From the NCBI RefSeq assembly GCF_001375515.1, contig NZ_CTDX01000014.1, forward strand, positions 62,001 through 126,000: DNA of 64,000 nt, read 5' to 3'. The position numbers were made by a program, and so were the translations under genes. Below, piece after piece: positions 1-9,797 of this stretch. This DNA is from Bacillus kwashiorkori. Lineage in GTDB: Bacteria; Bacillota; Bacilli; Bacillales; Caldibacillaceae. Each line of letters opens with the position of its first letter. Position 1 is the first letter of the stretch. A model generated the notes under the pieces. The model was not told where the DNA came from and did no database searches. It saw nothing but the letters and a program-made list of their open reading frames with translations.

Positions 1-39
1 CTACTTACATTAAAATGAAAGGTAAGGGGAAATGGAACG

Positions 40-1377
40 ATGAAAAAGTATTTTCAATTTGAAGAATTAGGCACAAACTATCGTCGTGAATTTATTGGGG
101 GCTTAACTACATTTTTATCTATGGCTTACATTTTAGTTGTTAATCCACTTATGCTTTCACTTTCCGGTGTGGAAGGTGGAGAAAGTTTAGGTATGGATTA
201 CGGGGCAGTATTTGTTGCCACTGCAATAGCGGCTGCCATTGGTTCACTATTAATGGGAGTGTTCGCTAAACTTCCAGTTGCCCTCGCTCCAGGAATGGGT
301 TTAAATGCATTTTTTGCCTTTGGTGTCGTTATTGGGATGGGGATTCCTTGGCAACATGCATTAACAGGAGTGTTATTCTCTGGTCTTATTTTTGTAATTT
401 TATCAATTTCTGGTTTAAGAGAAAAAATTATTAACTCCATTCCTGCCGAATTAAAGTATGCCGTTGGTGCTGGTATCGGTTTATTTATTACATTTGTTGG
501 ATTTCAAAACGCAGGCATTATCGTTAATAGTGATTCAACATTAGTCACAATTGGGGATTTAACCCATGGCAATACGCTACTAGCAATCTTTGGTATTTTC
601 GTTACTGTGATTTTAATGACTCGAAAAGTAAAAGGTGCTATTTTTATCGGAATGGTTATTACATCAGTTGTCGGAATGTTTGCTAACTTAATAGAATTAC
701 CAAAAAAAGTCATTGATATAGCGAACATGCCAAGCATTGCTCCGACATTCGGAGCGGCATTGGAGCCGATTTTCCAAACACCTGGGGAGATTTTCACTTT
801 AAATATGCTCGTCGTTGTTCTTACTTTTCTATTTGTTGACTTTTTTGATACAGCTGGAACTTTAGTTGCTGTCACAAGCCAAGCTGGTCTATTAAAAAAT
901 AACAAGATCCCTAGAGTAGGGAAGGCTTTATTAGCAGATTCGTTAGCAACGGTTAGTGGTGCCATTCTCGGTACGTCAACAACAACTTCTTACGTGGAAT
1001 CGACAGCAGGGGTAGCTGCCGGAGCACGTTCTGGTTTTGCATCGGTTGTAACGGCTGGACTATTTCTATTATCGATTATTTTCTTCCCAGTTCTTTCGGT
1101 AATTACCGCACCTGTTACCGCACCAGCACTAATTATTGTCGGTGTATTAATGGTATCATCGCTAGGGAAAATCGAATGGGATCGTTTTGAAATTGCTTTA
1201 CCAGCGTTTTTAACTATTATCGCTATGCCACTAGCTTATAGTATTGCAACAGGGATTGCGATTGGTTTTATCTTTTATCCATTAACAATGGTTTTAACAG
1301 GGAAAGCGAAACAAGTGCATCCAGTAATGTATGGACTATTCGTCGTATTTATTTTCTACTTTATATTCTTAGCATAA
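40..1377 (+). CDS. pbuG: NCS2/AzgA-type purine (guanine/hypoxanthine) permease
   Basis: A 445-residue polytopic membrane protein predicted to import purine bases by proton symport. The N-terminal motif FIGGLTTFLSMAYILVVNP, the segment ALAPGMGLNAFFAF and the later DFFDTAGTLVAV are hallmarks of the AzgA-like branch of nucleobase permeases that holds B. subtilis PbuG and PbuO. About 12 hydrophobic segments cover the whole length, which is normal for the family. The ATG at 40 follows AAGGGGA with a 9-base gap. The leader lies outside the window, so a purine riboswitch could not be looked for. A strong terminator follows. The exact base specificity is inference; the transporter family is clear. 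Confidence 0.87.
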   Translation: MKKYFQFEELGTNYRREFIGGLTTFLSMAYILVVNPLMLSLSGVEGGESLGMDYGAVFVATAIAAAIGSLLMGVFAKLPVALAPGMGLNAFFAFGVVIGMGIPWQHALTGVLFSGLIFVILSISGLREKIINSIPAELKYAVGAGIGLFITFVGFQNAGIIVNSDSTLVTIGDLTHGNTLLAIFGIFVTVILMTRKVKGAIFIGMVITSVVGMFANLIELPKKVIDIANMPSIAPTFGAALEPIFQTPGEIFTLNMLVVVLTFLFVDFFDTAGTLVAVTSQAGLLKNNKIPRVGKALLADSLATVSGAILGTSTTTSYVESTAGVAAGARSGFASVVTAGLFLLSIIFFPVLSVITAPVTAPALIIVGVLMVSSLGKIEWDRFEIALPAFLTIIAMPLAYSIATGIAIGFIFYPLTMVLTGKAKQVHPVMYGLFVVFIFYFIFLA

Positions 1378-1394
1378 TAAAATTTCATTTATAG

Positions 1395-1442
1395 AAGGGC
1401 ATCCAACTAGTCTTGTAACAGACAGATGGATGTCCTTTTTTT
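1395..1442 (+). terminator. Rho-independent terminator of the purine permease gene
   Basis: Inverted arms AAGGGCATCCA (1395-1405) and TGGATGTCCTT (1427-1437), with one G-T pair, are followed by a T-run. Confidence 0.85.
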
Positions 1443-1763
1443 ATTGTCAATAAAAATGTCTATTGCAATTGCTGGAAGAGTATCTTATAAGGCGATAAAG
1501 CAACTCACAAACTAGAAAATTCCTATGTTTTGTTCTCTAGTAAAGGCTAAATATGGGAGAAAATTAATTTCTTACCACAATTATTGACCAATTCCATCCT
1601 AGAAAAATGAATATATATGAAATGAAACTAGAAATGTTTAACATTGATTTTTTACTTATAAACTTATAATATATCATTATTGTCTTCAAACATGAGGTTT
1701 AGTTGAAAACGTTCCAAAAACGATGGGATTTAGAAAATTGTACTAGAAAAGGTGCACTATAGT
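1443..1763 (+). promoter_or_regulatory. Upstream region of glcT: candidate promoter and weak cre
   Basis: This gap of about 320 bases has no credible gene. A sigma-A-like promoter is seen as TTGATT (1644-1649) and TATAAT (1665-1670) with a short 15-base spacer. Downstream, TGAAAACGTTCCAA (1704-1717) agrees with most but not all positions of the CcpA cre consensus. If real, it would act as a roadblock between promoter and gene. The rest of the gap is AT-rich with nothing recognisable. Confidence 0.4.
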
Positions 1764-2609
1764 ATGGAAAATTATGTTGTCAAAAAGGTTTTGAATAATA
1801 ACGTACTGTTGGCAGAACATGAAAGTGACGGGGAAGTAGTTTTAATTGGGAAAGGTATCGGATTTACTGCGAAAAATGGACAAAAATTACCGTCTCATAT
1901 TGCAGAGAAAATCTTTGTCTTAAAGGATAAAGAGGAACAAGAACAATATAGAAAATTACTTTCACGAAAAAATGACGTACTATTTGATGCAATCATAGAT
2001 GCGATGGAATATATACGAACAAAAACCAATTCCTTTTTAGATGGACATTTTCACGTTGCACTAACCGATCATATTATTTTTTCTGTTCACCGCTTTACAC
2101 ACGGGATGGAAATTAAAAATCCATTTTTACTGGAAACTAAAATACTGTATCCTTTTGAATATGAATTGGCAAAAGAAGTATTGCAAATCGTTAACAAAGC
2201 CATCAAATTGGAGCTCCCAGAAGATGAAATTGGGTTTGTAGCTTTACACATCCATAGTGCAATGAACAATAAAAAACTAACAGATGTGAACATGCATTCG
2301 ACATTGATTAGTGAACTTATTTTTATAATTGAAAATGAATTTAATATAGAAATTGATAAATCGGACATTGATTATATGAGACTTGTTCGTCATCTAAGAT
2401 TTACGATTGAACGTGTGTTAAAGAATGAACAAGTAGCTGAACAAAAAAATCTCGCCAGCTTATTGCAAAAAGAATATCCTATCTGTTACAATCTTTCTTG
2501 GAAGCTAATTAAAATTATGCAAAATACGCTTAAAAAACCCGTCTACAATGCGGAAGCCATTTATTTAACGATGCACTTGCAACGACTCCGAAATAGGGGT
2601 AACAAATAA
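1764..2609 (+). CDS. glcT: BglG-family transcription antiterminator (GlcT type)
   Basis: RNA-binding antiterminator expected to prevent termination ahead of ptsG when glucose is present. Layout: an N-terminal co-antiterminator (CAT) RNA-binding domain (about residues 1-55, with KKVLNNNVLLAE and IGKGIGFTAKNG), then two PTS-regulation domains. PRD histidines are visible in HVALTDHI and ALHIHSA (PRD1) and RHLRFTIER and LTMHLQRL (PRD2). These are the phosphorylation sites by which PTS proteins control the family. I chose ATG 1764 (281 residues); the in-frame GTG at 1752 lies inside the ribosome binding site AAAAGG. A RAT and terminator begin 10-25 bases after the stop, directly before ptsG, which supports the GlcT assignment. 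Confidence 0.9.
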   Translation: MENYVVKKVLNNNVLLAEHESDGEVVLIGKGIGFTAKNGQKLPSHIAEKIFVLKDKEEQEQYRKLLSRKNDVLFDAIIDAMEYIRTKTNSFLDGHFHVALTDHIIFSVHRFTHGMEIKNPFLLETKILYPFEYELAKEVLQIVNKAIKLELPEDEIGFVALHIHSAMNNKKLTDVNMHSTLISELIFIIENEFNIEIDKSDIDYMRLVRHLRFTIERVLKNEQVAEQKNLASLLQKEYPICYNLSWKLIKIMQNTLKKPVYNAEAIYLTMHLQRLRNRGNK

Positions 2610-2616
2610 ATAGTCG

Positions 2617-2720
2617 TGTAACTGATTCGATCAGGCATGAGGAAGAAGATAAATAAAAACTAACTAGGTGGAAAAACTACCATTGATATAGTTTTTATTT
2701 TCTTTTCCCATGCCTTTTTA
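2617..2720 (+). promoter_or_regulatory. RAT antiterminator and overlapping ptsG leader terminator
   Basis: The RNA target ACTGATTCGATCAGGCATG lies at 2621-2639. Its 3' part (AGGCATGA from 2633) is also the start of the 5' arm of a long terminator hairpin. The 3' arm runs from about 2688 (TAGTTTTTATT...) to CCCATGCCT at about 2715, ending in TTTTTAT. The two structures are therefore mutually exclusive, as in GlcT control of B. subtilis ptsG. The promoter for this leader is not evident; it must lie inside glcT or further upstream. The remaining leader, 2721-2939, holds only a small hairpin (CCTTTC/GAAAGG near 2833-2850). Confidence 0.85.
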
Positions 2721-2939
2721 TATTTTATGCAATGTAATAGTGCATTTTTGAGCTTATTGTAGTGCGTACCCGTTACGCGAGCCCGATAGTCGCCAGCATT
2801 CCATTTTACGAGAGAGCTAACATTAAAAACCCCTTTCACTACTGGAAAGGAATGGTAAGTGTTACTTGTTTTAAGTAGTTTTAATTAAATTTAGTAACTT
2901 CCGAGTTACAAACGATAGAGAGAATTAGGAGGAAACGAA

Positions 2940-5003
2940 ATGTTTAAAAATGCTTTTGGAGTTTTACAAAAAGTTGGTAAAGCGTTAATGTTACCAGTTG
3001 CGATTTTGCCAGCTGCAGGTATTCTTCTTGCCATTGGTTCTGCTTTGCAAAACCCAACTTTAACAGATATAGCTCCTTTTTTAACAGCCGATTGGGTCGT
3101 GCGTGTTGCAGGTGTTATTGAAGAAGCTGGAGGAATTGTTTTTGATAATTTACCTTTACTATTTGCAGTAGGTTCTGCCATTGGACTAGCTGGTGGAGAA
3201 GGGGTCGCTGGTCTTGCGGCAATTGTCGGTTATTTAATAATGAACGTAACGATGGGTGCAGCACTTGGTCTAACCCCGGAATCATTAGAAGGAAGTATGG
3301 CTTATGCAAGTGTTCTAGGAATACCGACATTACAAACTGGTGTATTCGGCGGTATTATTGTCGGTTTATTAGCAGCGTATATGTATAATCGTTTTTTTAA
3401 TATTGAGTTAAAACCATATTTAGGATTTTTTGCTGGGAAGCGGTTCGTTCCAATTGTGACAGCAGCATCATCCGTTGTTCTTGGATTATTGATGATTCTT
3501 ATTTGGCCTCCAATTCAAAACGGGTTAAATAGCTTTTCTAATTTAATGTTGCATGGAAACTTAACTTTTTCCGCTTTTATCTTTGGACTAATTGAAAGAA
3601 GTTTAATTCCATTTGGCTTACATCACATTTTTTATGCACCTTTTTGGTTTGAGTTTGGTTCTTATACAACACTTGCTGGCGACATCGTTCGTGGAGATCA
3701 AGCGATATTTATGAAACAAATTCAAGATGGTATAGAAAACTTAACAGCAGGAACATTCATGGTTGGGAAATATCCATTTATGATGTTCGGTCTTCCTGCA
3801 GCTGCATTAGCAATTTATCAAGAGGCTAGACCAGAAAAGAAAAAAGTAGTTGGTGGCTTAATGGCATCCGCTGCTTTAACATCATTTTTAACAGGTATTA
3901 CGGAACCACTTGAATTCTCCTTTTTATTTGTTGCACCGGTATTATTTGGGATTCATGCTATATTTGCTGGTTTATCTTTTATGACAATGCATCTTTTAAA
4001 TGTAAAAATTGGGATGACATTCTCTGGTGGCTTAATTGATTTTATTTTATTCGGAGTATTGAATCCACAAACTAATTGGTGGTGGGTCATTCCTGTCGGT
4101 TTAGTATTTTCTGTCATTTATTACTTCGGTTTCCGCTTTGCGATTCGAAAATTCAACTTAAAAACACCAGGGCGGGAAGTGGAAGAGGAAGGTAAATCTA
4201 ACGTTGCGGAACAACAAGGTGGAGATCTTGCTACTAACGTTTTAGCCGCAATGGGTGGTAAAGAAAATATTGCCCATTTAGACGCTTGTATTACCCGTCT
4301 CCGTGTATCGGTAAATGATGTGAAAAAAGTGGATAAACCGCGTCTTCAGCAATTAGGTGCTGCTGGTGTGTTAGAAGTAGGTAATAATATTCAAGCTATT
4401 TTTGGACCGAGGTCGGATGCGATTAAGTCACAAATGAAAGATATTATGGAAGGAAGAGCGCCACAAACTGCTAAAGTCGATGAAGAAGCAGAAGTACAAC
4501 AACAAATAGAAGAAGTTCAGCCAGAAGTTTTGCAAAATGAAATGAGTCAAAATGAAATAATTGTTGCTCCGCTAAAAGGTACGTTAAAGCCTATTACAGA
4601 AGTTCCTGATCAAGTCTTTTCCGGAAAAATGATGGGAGACGGATTTGCTATTGAACCAGAAGAAGGAACGGTTGTTTCACCGGTCAATGGTAAAGTTATT
4701 AACGTTTTCCCAACGAAACATGCTATCGGTATTCAATCTGAAGGTGGTAAAGAAATTCTTATTCATTTTGGTATTGATACGGTTAATTTAAAAGGTGAAG
4801 GGTTTGAAACATTAATCAAGGAAGGCGAACACGTAAAAGCTGGTCAACCATTATTTCAAGCGGACTTAGATTTTATCAAGAGTAATGTACCATCTACTAT
4901 TACACCAATCGTCTTCACAAACTTACAAGCTGGAGAGCAAGTAATTATTAAAAAGAACGGAAAAGTAGAGTTAAAAGAAGAAAATATTATCGAAATAAAG
5001 TAG
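2940..5003 (+). CDS. ptsG: Glucose-specific PTS permease, EIICBA
   Basis: Imports and phosphorylates glucose using phosphate relayed from HPr. The 687 residues are in the order IIC, IIB, IIA. The membrane IIC domain fills about residues 1-410. The linker motif NLKTPGRE is followed by IIB with the phosphorylated Cys450 in [14 protein letters not shown] occupies about the last 150 residues, with active-site His609 (ILIHFGIDT) and the auxiliary His594 (KHAIGIQ). Length and order match Gram-positive PtsG. ATG 2940 follows AGGAGG. Expression should depend on GlcT through the RAT at 2617. Its IIA may also serve NagP at 48.9 kb, which lacks one. Confidence 0.95.
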   Translation: MFKNAFGVLQKVGKALMLPVAILPAAGILLAIGSALQNPTLTDIAPFLTADWVVRVAGVIEEAGGIVFDNLPLLFAVGSAIGLAGGEGVAGLAAIVGYLIMNVTMGAALGLTPESLEGSMAYASVLGIPTLQTGVFGGIIVGLLAAYMYNRFFNIELKPYLGFFAGKRFVPIVTAASSVVLGLLMILIWPPIQNGLNSFSNLMLHGNLTFSAFIFGLIERSLIPFGLHHIFYAPFWFEFGSYTTLAGDIVRGDQAIFMKQIQDGIENLTAGTFMVGKYPFMMFGLPAAALAIYQEARPEKKKVVGGLMASAALTSFLTGITEPLEFSFLFVAPVLFGIHAIFAGLSFMTMHLLNVKIGMTFSGGLIDFILFGVLNPQTNWWWVIPVGLVFSVIYYFGFRFAIRKFNLKTPGREVEEEGKSNVAEQQGGDLATNVLAAMGGKENIAHLDACITRLRVSVNDVKKVDKPRLQQLGAAGVLEVGNNIQAIFGPRSDAIKSQMKDIMEGRAPQTAKVDEEAEVQQQIEEVQPEVLQNEMSQNEIIVAPLKGTLKPITEVPDQVFSGKMMGDGFAIEPEEGTVVSPVNGKVINVFPTKHAIGIQSEGGKEILIHFGIDTVNLKGEGFETLIKEGEHVKAGQPLFQADLDFIKSNVPSTITPIVFTNLQAGEQVIIKKNGKVELKEENIIEIK

Positions 5004-5020
5004 TATAGTTAAACGTATTT

Positions 5021-5061
5021 AAAAAGGCATTGGTTTCACTAAAAAACCAATGCCTCTTTTG
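5021..5061 (+). terminator. Terminator of ptsG
   Basis: Arms AGGCATTGGTTT (5025-5036) and AAACCAATGCCT (5044-5055) enclose a short loop and are followed by CTTTTG. Confidence 0.85.
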
Positions 5062-5096
5062 CTGACAAACATTGCTGCTGCAAAAATTGCCCTTTA

Positions 5097-5516
5097 TTAT
5101 CCTTTATTCGTAAAAGTATCAATTAGTTGTTTAATTTGTGGTTCACTTTCATTATTCGTATTGGATTGATTAGCACTCTTATTTCCTTGGTTGCCTCCAT
5201 TATTTGTTTCTTTATTATTTTTAGCGTCACCTTGATTGTTATCGTGTTTCTTTTGTTCGTTTGAGTTTCCATTGCTACGAATGTTAAGTCCGAATAAGCT
5301 ATTGCCATTTTCCATTTGCTTTTTCATTACATCCGTTACTGGGCAATATTTGACAATCCCTTCTGCCACTTTCATAGCTCCCATCATTGCCCAAAATAAA
5401 TAAGAAATTTTTCTCGGTTTTTTTGCTAATTTAGCAGTACTCCAAGACAACATCGTTAATCCTAATGTAATTCGAATTAATGCATTGATGGTTCCGACGT
5501 TCTTTTGAATATTCAT
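5097..5516 (-). CDS. DUF2892 (YgaP-like) small membrane protein with Asn/Gln-rich tail
   Basis: 139 residues. The N-terminal half has the DUF2892 signature NVGTINALIRITLG followed by hydrophobic stretches and a conserved-looking KYCPVTDVM segment. In this family the domain is a two-helix membrane hairpin, sometimes fused to rhodanese; no rhodanese is present here. The C-terminal half is low-complexity and rich in N, Q and K. The start at 5516 follows GGAGG; the longer frame to 5549 adds 11 residues without a binding site. It stands alone between ptsG and the divergent yerA-like gene. Function unknown. Confidence 0.75.
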   Translation of the reverse strand: MNIQKNVGTINALIRITLGLTMLSWSTAKLAKKPRKISYLFWAMMGAMKVAEGIVKYCPVTDVMKKQMENGNSLFGLNIRSNGNSNEQKKHDNNQGDAKNNKETNNGGNQGNKSANQSNTNNESEPQIKQLIDTFTNKG

Positions 5517-5605
5517 GAATAAAACCTCCATCGTTAACAGAAATGTCACAAATATTTTATAACTTTAGTGCGCTAAACTGTTATTTGTGGTAATATAATA
5601 TAAAT

Positions 5606-5621
5606 TGTAAGCGCTTTTACA
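5606..5621 (+). promoter_or_regulatory. Candidate cre-like operator before the yerA-like gene
   Basis: TGTAAGCGCTTTTACA is a near-palindrome resembling the CcpA cre core (AAGCGCTT), but is one base longer than the usual 14-base site. It lies in the divergent region between the DUF2892 gene and the yerA-like gene. Inference only. Confidence 0.35.
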
Positions 5622-5679
5622 TTATATCCACTATTTTTAAGTGGTTAAATAGAAAGCAATGAATAAAGGGCTGATGAAA

Positions 5680-7419
5680 ATGTTAACTGCAAAGTATAAA
5701 TGGAGAACGAAACAACTACGGGAACATGTAGAAGTATTAAATGGAAAAAAGTCTCCAACTATTCTGCTTTACAATGCAACCTATTTAAATGGGATATTAA
5801 AACGATGGATGAAGGCAAATATTTGGATTTATGAAGACCGGATCATTTATGTTGGTGATAAACTACCAGAACTAGTTGATCCTTCATGCGAAAAAATTGA
5901 TTGTAGTAATCAATATTTAGTTCCAGGTTATATTGAACCTCATGCCCATCCATTTCAATTATATAATCCCCAAACCTTTGCACAGTATGCATCCTTAACC
6001 GGAACAACTACATTAATAAATGATAACTTAACATTAGCATTACTGTTAAAAAATGAAAATGCCTTATCTTTTATTGAAAAAATAAATGATTTACCGGTGA
6101 CGATGTATTGGTGGTGTCGGTATGATGGGCAAACAGAAATTATCAATGAGGATGCAGTTTTTTCCCATAGTAATGTTAAGTCATGGCTCAGCAATAGTCA
6201 TGTATTACAAGGTGGAGAATTAACTGGTTGGCCGAAATTATTAGCTGGGGATGATTTGATTCTGCATTGGATTCAAGAAACGAAACGACTTAGGAAGCGG
6301 GTGGAGGGTCATTTTCCTGGGGCATCGGAAAAAACACTTGCTAAACTAATGTTACTCGGGGCTGATTCCGACCACGAAGCAATGACAGGCGAAGAAGTAA
6401 TGAGAAGAATGATGCATGGATATATGGTTTCTTTACGCTACTCATCGATTCGGCCAGATTTGCCGACGATACTAGATGATTTAGCTGAATACCAGTTACC
6501 AAATTATGATCAATTCATGTTAACGACAGATGGTTCCCCACCATCCTTTTATGAAAATGGTGTAATGGATCGATTAATTAACCTTGCTATTTCAAAGGGC
6601 GTGCCCGCAATCGAAGCGTATCAAATGGCAACAGCTAATCCAGCAAAATATTATCAAATAGATCATTATCATGGCTTCATCACAACAGGTCGAGTAGCAA
6701 ACATTAACTTTTTAACAGAAAAAGAAAATCCAACGCCAATTTCTGTGTTGGCAAAAGGAAAATGGATAAAACGGGAACATTTCGAACAAGATGAGCAATT
6801 AGATTGGCAATCCTTTGGTTTTTCCCCGTTGCAAATAGACTGGGAATTAACGATGAATGATTTGCAGTTTTCTATGCCATTAGGAATAAGGATGGAAAAT
6901 TCTGTAATTACCAAGCCGTATTCGGTGACGATTGATGCATCTAGAACGGAACTTGACCCGGATATCGATGAAAGTTTCTTTTTATTAATTGATAAACATG
7001 GAAAATGGCGGGTAAGTACCATTTTAAAAGGATTTGCTAAAAATGTAAGCGGGTTTGCTTCCTCGTTTTCCAATACGGGTGATATAATTGTCATTGGTAA
7101 AAATAAGCAGGCAATGATGGAGGCCTTCAATAAAATGAAGGAACTAGGCGGCGGCATAGTAATGGTAGAGAAGGGGCAATCCATTTTCGAACTACCTCTC
7201 CCACTTGGAGGCGTAATTAGTGATTTACCATTTCAGACCTTAATAGAAAAGGAAAAGAAATTAAAACAATTATTAATGGAACGAGGATATTCATTTGCAG
7301 ATCCAATATATACACTACTATTCTTTTCGTCAACTCATTTACCGTATATTCGAATTACCCAACAAGGTTTATTTGATGTAATGAAAAAAACAGTGTTGAT
7401 TCCTGCGATAATGCGGTAA
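5680..7419 (+). CDS. yerA: Adenine deaminase-like amidohydrolase (YerA type)
   Basis: A 579-residue amidohydrolase-superfamily protein related to adenine deaminases. Metal ligands His88 and His90 are seen in EPHAHPFQLYNP; EGHFPGA and TDGSPPSF follow as further conserved segments. The C-terminal third (from about residue 390) is the adenine-deaminase C-terminal domain with SGFASSFSNTGDIIVIG. ATG 5680 has AAAGGG nine bases upstream and gives the length of B. subtilis YerA; the ATG codons at 5659 and 5674 have poor spacing. Its place before yerB-yerC-pcrB-pcrA matches B. subtilis. That it deaminates adenine is not shown by sequence alone. Confidence 0.82.
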   Translation: MLTAKYKWRTKQLREHVEVLNGKKSPTILLYNATYLNGILKRWMKANIWIYEDRIIYVGDKLPELVDPSCEKIDCSNQYLVPGYIEPHAHPFQLYNPQTFAQYASLTGTTTLINDNLTLALLLKNENALSFIEKINDLPVTMYWWCRYDGQTEIINEDAVFSHSNVKSWLSNSHVLQGGELTGWPKLLAGDDLILHWIQETKRLRKRVEGHFPGASEKTLAKLMLLGADSDHEAMTGEEVMRRMMHGYMVSLRYSSIRPDLPTILDDLAEYQLPNYDQFMLTTDGSPPSFYENGVMDRLINLAISKGVPAIEAYQMATANPAKYYQIDHYHGFITTGRVANINFLTEKENPTPISVLAKGKWIKREHFEQDEQLDWQSFGFSPLQIDWELTMNDLQFSMPLGIRMENSVITKPYSVTIDASRTELDPDIDESFFLLIDKHGKWRVSTILKGFAKNVSGFASSFSNTGDIIVIGKNKQAMMEAFNKMKELGGGIVMVEKGQSIFELPLPLGGVISDLPFQTLIEKEKKLKQLLMERGYSFADPIYTLLFFSSTHLPYIRITQQGLFDVMKKTVLIPAIMR

Positions 7420-7462
7420 AATAAGAAAAGATAGATTTTTGCAACTAGATTGAGGTGTTTTT

Positions 7463-8494
7463 GTGACGAATAAGTACAAGTTTCTTCTATCCGCTATAGT
7501 ATTTTTTGTTTTTCTTATTGCTGGTTGTAGTAAAAAGGAAGAAACGGAAAACAAATCTGCAAGTAACGATGACTTGCAACTACAAAGTGAAAAGCAACAA
7601 GACATAGAACCAGTAATGTTTCAGTTCCCACTAACAGGGATGGAAACGACAGAACAGTCCGACAATCGGGCAATTAGTGTAATGATCAATAACCATCCTT
7701 CGGCACGCCCGCAATCTGGTTTACAAAAAGCGGATATTGTGTATGAAGTGTTAGCAGAGGGCGGCATAACTAGATTGTTAGCAGTATTCCAAAGCGAAAT
7801 GCCTGAGAAAGTTGGACCAATTCGTAGTGCGAGAGATTATTACATTCAACTTGCCAAAGGATTTAATAGCTTTTATATTTTTCACGGGTGGAGTCCTAGT
7901 GCGAAAAAACTAATTGAACAAGGGATTGTCGATTCATTGAATGGATTAACATACGATGGAACATTATTTAAGCGGGCATCGTTCCGGGTCGCTCCGCACA
8001 ACTCGTATATTACGTATAAAAATATCGTCAAAGGCGCCGGTGAAAAGCAAGTTTCTTTAACAGGAGCACCGAAAGCAAATATTTTCTTAAAGGATAAGGA
8101 AGATATTATTGGCGAGGATTTAAATAAAATGACGATATCCTATTCTGACAAAAATTTTGAAGTACAATATGAATATGATCAAACGATAGGAAAATACATC
8201 CGGTTTTCTGGAGGAGTACAAACACTCGATTTAGAATCAAAAGACCCGATTGTGTTGGATAACATTTTTATTGTAGAAATGAAACACGGCTTTTTAAAAG
8301 ACGGTTACCGAAGATGGGTGGACCTTCAATCCGGCGGGAGCGGCTATGCTTTACAAAAAGGAAAATTACTAACAATTGAATGGAAAAATGTAGATGGAAG
8401 AATAGTCCCGTATAAAGATGGGAAGCCCCTTCCATATGTTCCTGGAAAAACGTGGGTTAATATTGTACCAAATTTAAATTTGCTAAGCTACTAA
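7463..8494 (+). CDS. yerB: DUF3048 lipoprotein YerB
   Basis: Predicted surface lipoprotein of 343 residues. The signal peptide ends in the lipobox LIAGC with Cys22 as the lipidation site. A polar linker of about 30 residues follows, then the N- and C-terminal DUF3048 domains (RPQSGLQKADIVYEVLAEGG, KVGPIRSARDYY and a final PYVPGKTWVNIVP). The GTG start at 7463 is preceded by GAGGTG. It lies between yerA and yerC as in B. subtilis. The biochemical role of the family is unknown to me. Confidence 0.88.
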   Translation: MTNKYKFLLSAIVFFVFLIAGCSKKEETENKSASNDDLQLQSEKQQDIEPVMFQFPLTGMETTEQSDNRAISVMINNHPSARPQSGLQKADIVYEVLAEGGITRLLAVFQSEMPEKVGPIRSARDYYIQLAKGFNSFYIFHGWSPSAKKLIEQGIVDSLNGLTYDGTLFKRASFRVAPHNSYITYKNIVKGAGEKQVSLTGAPKANIFLKDKEDIIGEDLNKMTISYSDKNFEVQYEYDQTIGKYIRFSGGVQTLDLESKDPIVLDNIFIVEMKHGFLKDGYRRWVDLQSGGSGYALQKGKLLTIEWKNVDGRIVPYKDGKPLPYVPGKTWVNIVPNLNLLSY

Positions 8495-8554
8495 TATTAA
8501 CTCATTCATAGTGAACATACATTTGATGAGAAGTTTTGTGAGGAGGATTCTCTA

Positions 8555-8887
8555 GTGCAAATAGACAAGTTACGTGGAAGAGAGTTGGACCAATTATTTG
8601 AAGCAATTTTATCATTAAAAGATGTAGAGGAATGTTATCGTTTTTTTGATGATTTATGCACGATAAACGAAATACAATCATTATCTCAGCGTTTGGAAGT
8701 AGCTAGGTTGTTGCAAACAGGAATCACATACCAAAATATTGAAAAACAAACCGGTGCAAGTACAGCAACTATTTCTCGGGTGAGAAGATGTTTAACTTAT
8801 GGTAATGACGGATATCCAATGGTGTTAAATCGAATTAATAAAGATGAAAAGAAGCCTGAAACCGAAGAAGAAACAGTACATGAATGA
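8555..8887 (+). CDS. yerC: YerC/YecD family TrpR-like DNA-binding protein
   Basis: 110-residue helix-turn-helix protein of the TrpR/YerC-YecD superfamily. The segment LSQRLEVARLLQTGITYQNI followed by GASTATISRVRRCLTYG is the TrpR-like recognition helix pair. GTG 8555 follows AGGAGG with 9-base spacing. No tryptophan genes are nearby, so the ligand and targets are unknown. It is followed by a terminator, separating it from pcrB. Confidence 0.9.
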   Translation: MQIDKLRGRELDQLFEAILSLKDVEECYRFFDDLCTINEIQSLSQRLEVARLLQTGITYQNIEKQTGASTATISRVRRCLTYGNDGYPMVLNRINKDEKKPETEEETVHE

Positions 8888-8906
8888 TAAAATATATTTA
8901 CTAACG

Positions 8907-8936
8907 AAAGAGCAAGGGATTCCTCGCTCTTTTTTC
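8907..8936 (+). terminator. Terminator after yerC
   Basis: Arms AAAGAGCAAGG and CCTCGCTCTTT, with one internal mismatch, are followed by a T-run at 8928-8935. Confidence 0.75.
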
Positions 8937-9035
8937 TTGAAAAAAATTCCATGTATAAAAAGACAGCGAATGATTTTTTAAAAGAAAAAGGAATGTTATA
9001 ATGTTTTAATGGACGATATAAATGGAGGAAAAACG

Positions 9036-9740
9036 ATGTACAATGTTCAGGAATGGAAGCATGTATTTAAGTTAGATCCAAATAAAGAGATATCCGATGA
9101 GCATTTAGAGAAAATTTGTGAATCTGGAACGGATGCAATTATTATTGGTGGAACAGATGGGGTAACACTAGAAAATGTATTAAATCTAATGGCAAGAGTT
9201 AGGCGTTACCCGCTTCCTTGTTCATTAGAAGTTTCTTCCTTTGAGGCAATTACCCCTGGCTTTGATTTATATTTTATCCCAACCGTTTTAAATAGTAAGA
9301 ATCGTGAGTGGATTGTTGGACAACATCATCAAGTTCTAAAAGAAGTTGGATATTTAATTAATTGGGATGAAGTTGTTGTCGAAGGATATTGTGTGTTAAA
9401 TCCAAATAGTCATGTTGCGAAACTAACCGAAGCAGATACTAACTTAGATGAAGACGACATTATTAGTTATGCGCAATTATGTGAAAGAATTTTCCAACTA
9501 CCGATTTTTTACTTGGAATATAGCGGTACATACGGCAATCCGGAAATAGTAAAAGGGGTGAAAGACAAACTCGAAAATGCCCAACTATTTTACGGTGGTG
9601 GTATTACCGATGCGACGAAGGCAGAAGAAATGAGTAAGCACGCAGATACAATTGTTGTAGGAAATATTATTTATGAAGACTTAGAGCGTGCGTTAACAAC
9701 GGTAAAAGCAGTAAAAAAAATGTCAAAAGGCATTGATTGA
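9036..9740 (+). CDS. pcrB: Heptaprenylglyceryl phosphate synthase PcrB
   Basis: TIM-barrel prenyltransferase of 234 residues that joins a heptaprenyl chain to sn-glycerol-1-phosphate in Bacillales. Family motifs: WKHVFKLDPNK at the N-terminus, IIGGTDGVT, PVLNSKN-like PTVLNSKN, FYLEYSG and the phosphate-binding YGGGI and VVGNIIYED near the C-terminus. ATG 9036 follows GGAGG and matches the B. subtilis N-terminus; an earlier in-frame ATG at 9009 lacks a binding site. An extended -10 (TGTTATAAT, ending 9002) lies just upstream. It probably leads the pcrB-pcrA-ligA-camS transcription unit. Confidence 0.95.
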   Translation: MYNVQEWKHVFKLDPNKEISDEHLEKICESGTDAIIIGGTDGVTLENVLNLMARVRRYPLPCSLEVSSFEAITPGFDLYFIPTVLNSKNREWIVGQHHQVLKEVGYLINWDEVVVEGYCVLNPNSHVAKLTEADTNLDEDDIISYAQLCERIFQLPIFYLEYSGTYGNPEIVKGVKDKLENAQLFYGGGITDATKAEEMSKHADTIVVGNIIYEDLERALTTVKAVKKMSKGID

Positions 9741-9797
9741 TCAATACAACTAATGTACAATAAAATACAAACATTTGTTCTTATAAGGGTGATATAA

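Noticed and set aside
5123-5308. Second minus-strand frame inside the DUF2892 gene
   Set aside because: A shadow of the Asn/Gln-rich tail in another frame.
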